Source: Myxococcota bacterium (lineage in GTDB: Bacteria; Myxococcota_A; UBA796; UBA9615; JAKLKC01). Taken from it: 64,000 bases of DNA. The translations under genes and the position numbers were made by a program. The notes beneath the pieces were generated by a model. The model ran no database searches. It saw nothing but the letters and a program-made list of their open reading frames with translations, and had not been told where the DNA came from. Positions within the stretch are counted from its first letter, which is position 1. Every line of letters begins with the position of its first letter. Shown one piece after another: positions 55,801 through 62,896 of this stretch. The DNA lies in assembly GCA_023150875.1 (NCBI GenBank), contig JAKLKC010000017.1, positions 46,185 through 110,184 on the forward strand. Direction: 5' to 3'.

Positions 55801-56326
55801 CGTCGACCACCCCGTCGCAGTCGTCGTCCAGCCCGTTGCACAGCTCCGGCGCGCCTGGAAAAATGGCCGAGCTGTAGTCGTCGCAGTCGATGGCGGACGA
55901 GTACCCGTCGCCATCGACGTCCGACGGCGTCGTGTCGTCGTCCCCGCCGGTGTCGTCGTCTCCGCCGGTGTCGTCGTCCCCACCCGTGTCGTCGTCCCCA
56001 CCCGTGTCGTCGTCCCCACCCGTGTCGTCGTCCCCGCCGGTGTCGTCGTCGCCGCCGGTGTCGTCGTCTCCGCCGGTGTCGTCGTCCCCGCCGGTGTCGT
56101 CGTCTCCGCCGGTGTCGTCGTCCCCGCCCGTGTCGTCGTCCCCACCGGTGTCGTCGTCCCCGCCCGTGTCGTCGTCCCCACCGGTGTCGTCGTCTCCGCC
56201 GGTGTCGTCATCCGCGGCGGTGTCGTCATCCCCCGCGTCATCGTCGGCGCGGGGCTGGCAGCCGCCCCCGAGCCACAGGGCGAGGGCCACGATCGGGAGG
56301 GTCAAGGTCCATGGGGAGCAGCGCAT
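52808..56326 (-). CDS. Giant MopE/FG-GAP lipoprotein with DDDTGG repeat linker
   Basis: An 1172-residue lipoprotein (lipobox LGGGC). Parts in order: a linker of about 15 DDDTGG units (about residues 40-130), five Cys/Asp MopE-type motifs, a beta domain of about 150 residues (VVFPDLPLPSCGTDATSAQVS) similar to the one in the 1-1759 protein, three more MopE motifs, then about seven FG-GAP repeats (LDGDGALDLIAGA, DGDGADDLVVGD). ATG 56326 gives the signal peptide. The highly acidic linker should be extended and Ca2+-responsive. Probably a long surface stalk with a propeller head. Confidence 0.87.
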   Translation of the reverse strand: MRCSPWTLTLPIVALALWLGGGCQPRADDDAGDDDTAADDDTGGDDDTGGDDDTGGDDDTGGDDDTGGDDDTGGDDDTGGDDDTGGDDDTGGDDDTGGDDDTGGDDDTGGDDDTGGDDDTGGDDDTGGDDDTTPSDVDGDGYSSAIDCDDYSSAIFPGAPELCNGLDDDCDGVVDDGVAGAPTWYADADGDGHGDPDAPATACEAPEDHVADATDCDDGDAAVHPGAEEACGGLDEDCDGSVSAAEQDGDGDGTTPCDGDCDDASPEVHPGAAESCTDGVDGDCDGTVDEGAEVDADGDGWAPCAGDCDDGRAEAHPGLPEVCGDGIDNDCDGEVDAGAVADADGDGWGACDGDCDDADPEVRPYGWEDRHDGVDNDCDGAVDTADLDSYAYLDVGYGYANVVFPDLPLPSCGTDATSAQVSTAGTVSFGSNAMIVDESVESFLDDGGPRLDVAVLWTGWTSPWGVDPIVAWVEHADGVSFHWWGLQDAVDGYDVLTGESDAAMALTADGRIVLSYGTLTALDGIAGWSCGADPGLAETDLTAAAGRLVPGSQGVGTGTDDAVYEAFRGGDDPPDLGGRGISLCGPGREDADGDGHAAACGDCDDADPAVHPGAADDCDAVDEDCDGVPGSGVDADGDGAHGCGEDCDDADPLVGPGAPEVCGNGRDDDCDGGADEAECAPDGDGDGHVLGEDCDDADPAVHPAIAEVCGNGIDDDCDGHLASCGIDGWMDTTAAVATIFGEDDGDYFGAVLVVPDADGDGVDELWVGAGGATGAPSTDGVLYRFDTPLAGTLSEADAVARIFGDASSGGIYPRGAVDFDGDGAGDLLAVSGLTYSVAGTVGVVSGTYSGAAKLGTAAILAITTTEVGSYLGYGLAAGDLDGDGALDLIAGAPDHATLGGGAALSNAGVVVIVHGGTTGIVPIGSADLVLDGDDADGDFGHTVASCDVDGDGADDLVVGDPAAGAGAGEVRIFRGPLAPGLTAADADWRVVGTDPGAEYTGLRVACIGDVSGDGAVDLAVTRDVTDAAAPFLLVYASPLPAAGGTLDEGDAVAAVAGVGPYVSLSRGATTDLDGDGVADLVLGSSTFHGFERPYSGRVFVLYGPLAGDVDMIAGADAWIEAAEAETAFGYGVAGGGDLDGDGFQDLAVGDSDQDSPTGWSAGAAYVFLGGPR
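55933..56202 (-). repeat. 18-bp minisatellite, about 15 units (DDDTGG)
   Basis: On the plus strand the unit is GTGTCGTCGTCCCCGCCG and close variants (CC/TC/GC at one site, CG or CC at another), head to tail with no spacer; a sixteenth diverged unit encodes DDDTAA. It stays in frame (6 residues). Unit-to-unit variants are interspersed, which suggests slippage or unequal crossover. Copy number is likely to vary between strains. Confidence 0.9.
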
Positions 56327-56530
56327 GGCCGGGAAATCCTTGATGATGGGGAACTCTACCACGCGCGAGGGGACCGGTCCCTTCCCGACTCGAGCCGCCA
56401 GGCCGGAGGGGGGATCGCCCCCGCGCCGCGTCGGTGAGAGGGCGTCGCACCCCGCCGGGACACGGTCGCCCGGCCGTACCGTTCACGCTAGGCTGACCCC
56501 GCACCCGCCCCGAGGAGCCCCGATCCCCCG

Positions 56531-58063
56531 ATGTCCCCCTCCAGGTCCACCCCCCTCCCCCTCCTCGCCCTCGCCCTCTCCGCCGCCTGCGACGCGCCCA
56601 CCGATCCCGCCGACACCGAACCCCCCTTCGACGCGGAATTCGACCTCTCCGTCCCCGCGGACGCCGAGGCCCACCCCATCGATCCCCGCTTCGTCTCCTA
56701 CTCCGTGGACACCGCCCAGGTGGTGGACGCCCCCTTCTGGGACCCCGACGGGACCTACCCGCCCACGGTGAGCCCCGGCGTATACGACTTCTCGCGGGAG
56801 CGCCTGCGGAACCTCGCCCGAGCCCTCTCGCCCGCGGTGCTGAGGATCGGGGGGACCGACGCCGACAAGACGTGGTTCTGCGACGACGGCGGCCCCTGCG
56901 ACGCGCCCCCGGACGGCTACGAGCACGTCATGACCCCGGCGCAGCTCCAGGGCGTGGTCGACTTCGCCGCCGACGTGGGCGCCGACCTGCTCTTCACCTT
57001 GAGCTGCGGCCCCGGCCCCCGGGACGGGGAGGGGCGCCTCCTCACGTCCCAGGCGGAGGCCATCTCCGGCGCCATCGGAGGGGCCGTCCCCGTCGCCGCC
57101 TGGGAAGCCGGCAACGAGACCAACGCCTTCGGCGTGACCTTCCTCGGGGCCCTCGACTACGGCCCCGAGCGCTTCGCCGAGGACGTCTCACGGCTCGGCT
57201 CGGTCTTGGACGAGGCCATCGCCGGCCCGGCGACGATCTTCTGGTCCGTCGGCGAGACCCCGCCCTTCCTCGCCGACGCCATGGCCGCCGTCCAGGGCGC
57301 GCCGGACCCGGGGGTCGTCACCTGGCATTACTACGCGACCAGCAGCGACCGCTGCCCCTTCCGCCCCGTGCCCACCACCCCCGAGAACCTCCTCGACGAC
57401 GCCGTCGCCCTCCTGGCCTCGGAGCACGCCGCCACCGTCCGGGACCTGGCCCCGGGGCGCGTCGTCTGGAACGGCGAGATGGCCGGCGGCCTCTGCGGCG
57501 GGGAGGCGGGCGTCACCGACACCCTCGCCGACGCCCTATGGTACGGCGACGCCCTCGCCCAGATGGCGGTGAACGGCACCCGCCTCGTGGTGCGGCAGAA
57601 CCTCTCGGGCGCCGACTACGGCCTCCTCTCGGAGCCGGGCCTGGAGCCGCGCCCGAGCTTCTACGTCGCCTGGCTCGTCGGCAGGCTGAAGGGGGACGCG
57701 GTGCAGGGGGTGGTCGCGGCCCAGGGGGAGCACCGCTCCCGGGTCCGGGCCTGGGCCTTCCCGCGGGGCCCCGAGGCGGGGGGTTGGACGGGGATCTGGC
57801 TCGCCAACCCGCGCCCCGAGCCGGTGCGCCTGAGCCTCGCCTTGGAGGGCCTCGAGGTCGCCTCGGCCCAGGCGTGGTGGATCGAGGCCGGCGGCGACCT
57901 GGCCGCGACCTCCGCGACGGTCAACGGCGTCGGCCCCGCCCAGGACGGGAGCCTCCCCGCTCCAGAGGACCTGCCCGAGCGCCCCATACCCGTCGCCGAA
58001 GGCCGGGCCTGGGTGGAGCTGCCCGCGTACGGGCTGGGGATGGTGCGCCTCGACCCCGCCTGA
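56531..58063 (+). CDS. GH79 heparanase-like lipoprotein
   Basis: A 510-residue protein with signal peptide and lipobox (LSAAC, Cys20). The glycoside-hydrolase clan A barrel carries LSPAVLRIGGTDADKTWF (about residues 99-116), close to the heparanase LSPA-LRFGGT motif. The acid/base Glu is in WEAGNETN (Glu196), and the likely nucleophile is in VVWNGEMAGG (Glu316). A C-terminal beta-sandwich follows, as in GH79. Known GH79 enzymes cleave beta-glucuronides, including heparan-type chains. Here it may act on environmental or prey glycans. Start ATG 56531 gives the signal. Confidence 0.8.
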   Translation: MSPSRSTPLPLLALALSAACDAPTDPADTEPPFDAEFDLSVPADAEAHPIDPRFVSYSVDTAQVVDAPFWDPDGTYPPTVSPGVYDFSRERLRNLARALSPAVLRIGGTDADKTWFCDDGGPCDAPPDGYEHVMTPAQLQGVVDFAADVGADLLFTLSCGPGPRDGEGRLLTSQAEAISGAIGGAVPVAAWEAGNETNAFGVTFLGALDYGPERFAEDVSRLGSVLDEAIAGPATIFWSVGETPPFLADAMAAVQGAPDPGVVTWHYYATSSDRCPFRPVPTTPENLLDDAVALLASEHAATVRDLAPGRVVWNGEMAGGLCGGEAGVTDTLADALWYGDALAQMAVNGTRLVVRQNLSGADYGLLSEPGLEPRPSFYVAWLVGRLKGDAVQGVVAAQGEHRSRVRAWAFPRGPEAGGWTGIWLANPRPEPVRLSLALEGLEVASAQAWWIEAGGDLAATSATVNGVGPAQDGSLPAPEDLPERPIPVAEGRAWVELPAYGLGMVRLDPA

Positions 58064-58210
58064 CCGCCGCGCCCCCCCCGCGGGGCCGGACCCTTGCCCT
58101 GGGGGAATCGGGTGGCGATCCGAGGCTCCCGGGGCCGGTTGGGCTACCATCGCCCCGGGCGCGGCCCCGATCCCCGGCACCGCCCCCCTCCCCATCCCCG
58201 GACGGACTCG

Positions 58211-59812
58211 ATGCCCTGGTCGAAGATCCTGGCGGTCGCGGTCACCGGCGCCCTGCAGGCGCTGATCTCGCCGCCCCTGAACCTGCACTTCCTGCACTGG
58301 CTGGCGTGGGTGCCCTTCCTGTGGGCGGTCTCGGACGTCGCCTCGGGGCGGCGGCGGTTCCTGCTGGGCTGGCTCGCCGGGGTCGTCGCGAACGTGACGA
58401 TCTTCTATTGGATCATCCACACCGTCATCAACTTCAGCAACCTGCCCCTGCCCGCAGCGGTGGGGGTGCTGATCCTCTTCGCCCTGGCCTTCGGCGCCTA
58501 CGCCGGGGTCTTCGCGTGGGGGCTGCCCCGGGTGAAGGCGTGGGGAGGGAGGGCCTGGCCCTTCGCGGTGGCGGCCTGGTTCGCCGCCGTCGAGTTCCTC
58601 AATCCCCAGCTCTTCCCCTACTTCCAGGGGGTCGCCCACTACCAGAACCCCTCGTATTTCCTGGTGGTCTCCGTCACCGGCGTCGCGGGGATCAGCTTCC
58701 TGGTGCTGCTGGTGAACTCCCTGGCGTGGGCGGCCTTCGAGACCCTGAGGCTGGGGAGGGGCCCCTTGGACCGGCGGTCCCTGGCGGGCTGCGCCGGGGC
58801 CATGGCCGCCCTCTTCGCCGCGGCCTTCGGCTACTCCGCCGCCCGGAGCGCCCACCTGGACCGCCTCGCCGCGGGCGCCCCGCGGCTGAAGGTCGCCCTG
58901 GTGCAGGCCAACCACGGGATCTCCACCCGGGGGCACCAGCAGCTCTCCCGCAACGGCCGCCAGATCCTCGAGGACTACGCCGCCGCCACCCGCCGAGCGG
59001 CGGAGATGGGGGCGGATGTGGTGGTGTGGCCCGAGGGGGCGAGCCCGGCCCCCCCCGACTCCCGCCGGGGCCGCGCCGTGCCCGAACTGGCCCGGGAGCT
59101 GGGGGTGGAGATCTGGACTGGCGGCGTGTACCTGGAGAAGGACGAGGCCACGGGCAAGCGCCTGGCCCACAACAGCGCCTGGCGGATCGCCGCCGACGGC
59201 ACCGTCGACGCCCGCTACGACAAGATGTTCCTGCTCCCCTTCGGCGAGTACATGCCGGGCCGGGACGTCTTCCCCGCCCTGGCCGACGCCATCCAGGGGG
59301 TGGGGAACTTCTACCGGGGCGAGGCGCCTCGGGTCTACGGCGACGCCCCGGCCCCCTTCAACTTCCTGATCTGCTACGAGGCGATCCGCCGCGAGATGGT
59401 ACGCCTCTTCGTGGACGGCGGCAGCCGGCTGCTGGTGACCATCACCAACGACATGTGGTTCGGCGACACCTCGTGCCCGACGGAGCACCTGATGCTCACC
59501 GCGATCCGCTCCGCCGAGTTCGGCCTCCCCATGGTGCGGGCGGCCAACACCGGGATCTCGGCGGTCATCGACGCCCGGGGGACGATCCTCGCCCAGACCG
59601 GCGTCTTCGAGCCCGCCCTGCTGGTGGAGGACGTCCCCCTGGTCCACGCCCCCACCGTCTACGGCCGGGTCGGCGACGCCTTCGCCTGGCTCTGCGTCGC
59701 CGCCAGCCTCCCCGCCCTCCTCGCCCGCCGGCGCCGCGCCTCCGGCGACGCCACCGCGGACGCCGCGGACCGTCAGTCCTCGTTCGGGGGAGGCGGCCTT
59801 CCCCCGGCGTAG
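58211..59812 (+). CDS. lnt: Apolipoprotein N-acyltransferase
   Basis: A 533-residue inner-membrane enzyme that adds the third acyl chain to lipoprotein N-termini. It has about six helices in the first 220 residues, then a nitrilase-fold domain with the triad Glu275 in VVWPEGASP, Lys338 in DKMFLLPFGEYMP and Cys388 in LICYEAIRRE. A final membrane helix and a basic tail follow. ATG 58211 gives a good first helix. The gene's 3' end overlaps the convergent nucleotidyltransferase gene by 40 bp. It fits the many lipoproteins in this window. Confidence 0.93.
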   Translation: MPWSKILAVAVTGALQALISPPLNLHFLHWLAWVPFLWAVSDVASGRRRFLLGWLAGVVANVTIFYWIIHTVINFSNLPLPAAVGVLILFALAFGAYAGVFAWGLPRVKAWGGRAWPFAVAAWFAAVEFLNPQLFPYFQGVAHYQNPSYFLVVSVTGVAGISFLVLLVNSLAWAAFETLRLGRGPLDRRSLAGCAGAMAALFAAAFGYSAARSAHLDRLAAGAPRLKVALVQANHGISTRGHQQLSRNGRQILEDYAAATRRAAEMGADVVVWPEGASPAPPDSRRGRAVPELARELGVEIWTGGVYLEKDEATGKRLAHNSAWRIAADGTVDARYDKMFLLPFGEYMPGRDVFPALADAIQGVGNFYRGEAPRVYGDAPAPFNFLICYEAIRREMVRLFVDGGSRLLVTITNDMWFGDTSCPTEHLMLTAIRSAEFGLPMVRAANTGISAVIDARGTILAQTGVFEPALLVEDVPLVHAPTVYGRVGDAFAWLCVAASLPALLARRRRASGDATADAADRQSSFGGGGLPPA

Positions 59813-60357
59813 AGGGCGACAAGCTGGTCGAAGGCGGCCACCCGGTGGTCGTCGGCGCCCACGTGCTCGATGAGCTGGGCGCGGACGTAGGCTCGGTCCA
59901 GGTCGTCGCCTTGGATCGCCATCACCCTCTCGATGTCGATGTGGTCCTTGGGCCTGTCGAACAGGAGTTTGAGGACGACCAGATCCTCGGCGGAGAGGAT
60001 CCACGCCGGCGTTCCGGCGAAGGTGACCCGGACCCGGCGGCGAGCGGCGAGGTCGTGGAGGGGGACGCTGTTCAGGAAGAGGTCGATGCGGATCCCGTCC
60101 TTCCACCCGACCGCGTCACCCCGTTCAATCGCCCGCCGGATGGCCGCATCCACGTCGATCTCGACCCCCATCTGCCGGAGGGACTCCAACGCGGCCCGCG
60201 CCGCCTCGGGCTGGAGGAACACGTTGAGATCGATGTCCTGGGTGCCCCTCGGAACCCCGTGGTAGGCGAGGGCAAGGGCCCCACCCACCGCGTAGGGAAC
60301 CCCGTCGGACTCCAGTCGGTCCGCGATGGCGCGGGCAATGGCCAGGAGATCGGTCAT
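59773..60357 (-). CDS. MNT-type nucleotidyltransferase
   Basis: A 194-residue minimal nucleotidyltransferase-like protein. GG (25-26) and GTQDIDLNVF (Asp41, Asp43) form the active site. A later GIRIDLFL supplies the third acidic position. The ATG overlaps the 85-residue gene upstream (ATGA). The pair resembles toxin-antitoxin or phage-defence MNT modules, with the small protein as partner. Its 3' end overlaps lnt by 40 bp on the opposite strand, which suggests compaction or recent arrival. Confidence 0.8.
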   Translation of the reverse strand: MTDLLAIARAIADRLESDGVPYAVGGALALAYHGVPRGTQDIDLNVFLQPEAARAALESLRQMGVEIDVDAAIRRAIERGDAVGWKDGIRIDLFLNSVPLHDLAARRRVRVTFAGTPAWILSAEDLVVLKLLFDRPKDHIDIERVMAIQGDDLDRAYVRAQLIEHVGADDHRVAAFDQLVALYAGGRPPPPNED

Positions 60358-60611
60358 TGGCCTCTGTACCGGCGCACCAGCTCGATCCACATGCGCTCGG
60401 CCTCCCTCGACCGCGGGTCGCGCCGTGACCGGATCCGCTTGCGGTACGGTGACTGATCCACCATCTCGTCCGCGAAGCGGACGACGGAAGCGAGGGCCCG
60501 GGCGCGCTCCGCCTCGGAGGTGCCGAGCCACTCGCGCGCGTCCTCCCAGACGGACCGCTCCGCCCTCCGCGCCGCGGTCTCGTCTCCATGGGCGACATGC
60601 AACAGGCTCAT
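60354..60611 (-). CDS. Small charged partner of the MNT nucleotidyltransferase
   Basis: An 85-residue, Arg/Glu-rich helical protein with no recognised motif. It ends in an ATGA overlap with the nucleotidyltransferase gene. The position and size fit an antitoxin or regulatory partner, but no DNA-binding or HEPN motif can be seen. ATG 60611 is favoured over a GTG six bases upstream. Confidence 0.6.
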   Translation of the reverse strand: MSLLHVAHGDETAARRAERSVWEDAREWLGTSEAERARALASVVRFADEMVDQSPYRKRIRSRRDPRSREAERMWIELVRRYRGQ

Positions 60612-60667
60612 GCCCACAGCCTAGCCCTCCGCCGCCCCGTTTTCAACGCGCCCGGCGCCCCCCGGCC

Positions 60668-62896
60668 TCACCGCCAGGGGCTCCACAGCACGAACAGCGC
60701 CTCGCCCCCCTCGTCGTAGCCGGGCCCGCAGGTGGGGCACGCCACCACCACGTCGTCGAGGCCGTCCCCGTCCAGGTCCCCGGCGTCCAGGGTCCACGCC
60801 CCTCCCCACCGGTCCACCTCGTCCACTCCCTCGGCCCACGCCGACGGCGCCGCCAGGGGGATCGCGCCCCCCGCGCCCAGGCGCCAGCCGGTGACGAGCT
60901 GGACCCTCCCCCGGGAGTCCGCCCCCACCGAGTGGGAGGGGGAGCCCACCAGGGCGTCCGGCACCCCGTCTCCGTCGCAGTCCGGGGCCCGGGGGGGCAG
61001 GGCGCCGGTGTCGTCGGGCCAGGCCTCCCCGTCCAGGCGGGCGAGGGACACCTCCTCCAGGGACAGCAGCCCTCCCGCGGCGACCCGGGCCCCCGACACC
61101 ACGTAGGCCGCCCCCGGCCGCCCCGGCCCCCCTTGGATGGACCTCGCCCCCACCAGGAACTCGGCCCGCCCGTCCCCGTCCAGGTCCCCGGCGGCGCCCA
61201 GGTCCGTGCCCGCCGTGGCCCCCGGCCAGGCCCCCACCAGCACCGCCATCGCCTCCCCCCTCTTCAGCGAGGCCCCCGCGCCCACCGCGGCCCCCGAGAG
61301 CACGTAGACCTCCCCCTGATCCTCGGGCCCCGCCTCGGGGATCCCTACGGCCACCTCGGAGATCCCGTCCCCGTCCAGGTCCCCCACCGGCGTGGCGGCG
61401 GCGATCTCCTCCCCCGTCTCGGCCTCGGACCCCGCCGCCAGGGCGTCCCCGGGCCCCAGCTCCCGGCCCGCGCTCAGGTCCGCTCCCCGGAAGACCAGCA
61501 CTCCCGTGGTGACGTGCCGCCCGTAGGGGAAGCTGAACTCCCCCGGCGTCTGGGGGCTGATCTCCGCCGACGCCGCCACCTCCTCCAGCCCGTCCCCGTC
61601 CAGGTCGGCGGCCCACAGGACCTCCGCCCCCAGCCAGTCCTCGGGCCACGCTCCCGTGATCGTCGCCCGGGTGACGTCCTCGATCTCCCGCTCGCCCCCC
61701 AACGCCAGCGCCGATCCGGTCACCACCCGCACCGTCCCCAGGGTCGCGGCTCCCCCCGGCGAGGCCACCAGCAGCTCCGCCCTCCCGTCCCCGTCCACGT
61801 CCGCCGTCGCCGCCAGCCGCGCGCCGGTGGCGTCCCCGTAGCGCTCGCCCCGCACCCGCGCCCGGGGCTCCGGCGCCCCGCCCGCCGCCGCCGCCGAGGC
61901 GAGGTCCGCCCCGCCGTAGACCAGCACCTCCCCGGCCCCCGCCGCTCCCCCCGGCGAGGCCAGCGGCGCCCCCACCGCCACCTCGGGCAGACCGTCCCCG
62001 TCCAGGTCGGGCAGCACCGCCACCGCGGCGCCGAAGTCCGATCCCGCCTCCATCGCCGTCACCTCCAGGGCCCCGGCGGCGTGCTCCAGGGGGGGCTCGT
62101 CCGCCCCGTCGCAGTCCTGGTCCACCCCGTCCCCGGGCTGGGGCCAACCCGTGGGCCCGATCCCCGGATCGGCGTCGTCGCAGTCCCCCTCGCAGGTCCG
62201 GGTCCCGTCCGCGTCCCCGTCGGGGCAGTCCACCACCTCCACCGCCACCGCGTCCTCGGCGGCGAGCCCGTCGGCGTCGGTCGTCCGGGCGGTCACCGTG
62301 GTCCTCCCCAGGGGCAGCCCCTCCAGCACGATCCGGAACCTCCCGTCCTCGCCGGCCTCCACCGCGACGGGCGGCCCCACCCCCTGGGCCTCCACCCACA
62401 CCACCCCCGGCGCCTCGTCCCCGTCCGCCACCCCCCCGGAAAGCACCACCGGCAGGTCCGCGGGGTACCAGGCCGCCGCGGGGTCCAGCACCACCACCGG
62501 CGCCGCCGCGGCCCGGATCCGCACGTCCACCGTCGCCACCCCCACCCAGCCGTCCCGGTCCCGGGCCTTCAGCTCCAGCCGGTGCTCCCCCGCCGACAGG
62601 GAGGGCGCCCGGACCTCGATGGCCCCGCCCTCGGCGGCCATCCCGTAGGCGATCCCCCCGTCCCGATCCGAGCCGAGCAGGAACTCCACCCGGGTCTCGG
62701 GGCTCTGGGGATCGACGGCGAGCGCCTCCACCACCACCTCGATCCCCTCCGGGAACTCCTGTCCGGAGTAGGGGGAGAGGATGCTCACCCGGGGCTCGGG
62801 GCCGAACAAGGCGCCGGCCCCGGCCGTGGCGGTGCCGTCCCCGCATCCGAGGCCCCCCGCCGCCAGGGCCGCCGCCACCACCGCCCAGCGCCTCAC
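60668..62896 (-). CDS. FG-GAP propeller lipoprotein with Ig-like and MopE-like units
   Basis: A 742-residue lipoprotein (signal ends AGGLGC). Two Ig/cadherin-like beta units (SILSPYSGQEFPEGIEVVVEA and VVLDPAAAWYPADLPVVLSGG) are followed by a DCDDADPGIGPTGWPQPGDGVDQDCDG MopE-like unit and about seven FG-GAP repeats (PDLDGDGLPEVAVGA, ATADVDGDGRAELLVAS). The GTG start overlaps the stop of the next gene upstream (GTGA), so the two are coupled. Likely a calcium-binding surface protein. Confidence 0.85.
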   Translation of the reverse strand: MRRWAVVAAALAAGGLGCGDGTATAGAGALFGPEPRVSILSPYSGQEFPEGIEVVVEALAVDPQSPETRVEFLLGSDRDGGIAYGMAAEGGAIEVRAPSLSAGEHRLELKARDRDGWVGVATVDVRIRAAAAPVVVLDPAAAWYPADLPVVLSGGVADGDEAPGVVWVEAQGVGPPVAVEAGEDGRFRIVLEGLPLGRTTVTARTTDADGLAAEDAVAVEVVDCPDGDADGTRTCEGDCDDADPGIGPTGWPQPGDGVDQDCDGADEPPLEHAAGALEVTAMEAGSDFGAAVAVLPDLDGDGLPEVAVGAPLASPGGAAGAGEVLVYGGADLASAAAAGGAPEPRARVRGERYGDATGARLAATADVDGDGRAELLVASPGGAATLGTVRVVTGSALALGGEREIEDVTRATITGAWPEDWLGAEVLWAADLDGDGLEEVAASAEISPQTPGEFSFPYGRHVTTGVLVFRGADLSAGRELGPGDALAAGSEAETGEEIAAATPVGDLDGDGISEVAVGIPEAGPEDQGEVYVLSGAAVGAGASLKRGEAMAVLVGAWPGATAGTDLGAAGDLDGDGRAEFLVGARSIQGGPGRPGAAYVVSGARVAAGGLLSLEEVSLARLDGEAWPDDTGALPPRAPDCDGDGVPDALVGSPSHSVGADSRGRVQLVTGWRLGAGGAIPLAAPSAWAEGVDEVDRWGGAWTLDAGDLDGDGLDDVVVACPTCGPGYDEGGEALFVLWSPWR

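Noticed and set aside
55933..56202. CRISPR-like array
   Set aside because: The 18-bp units are joined without spacers and code in frame for DDDTGG, so this is a coding minisatellite.
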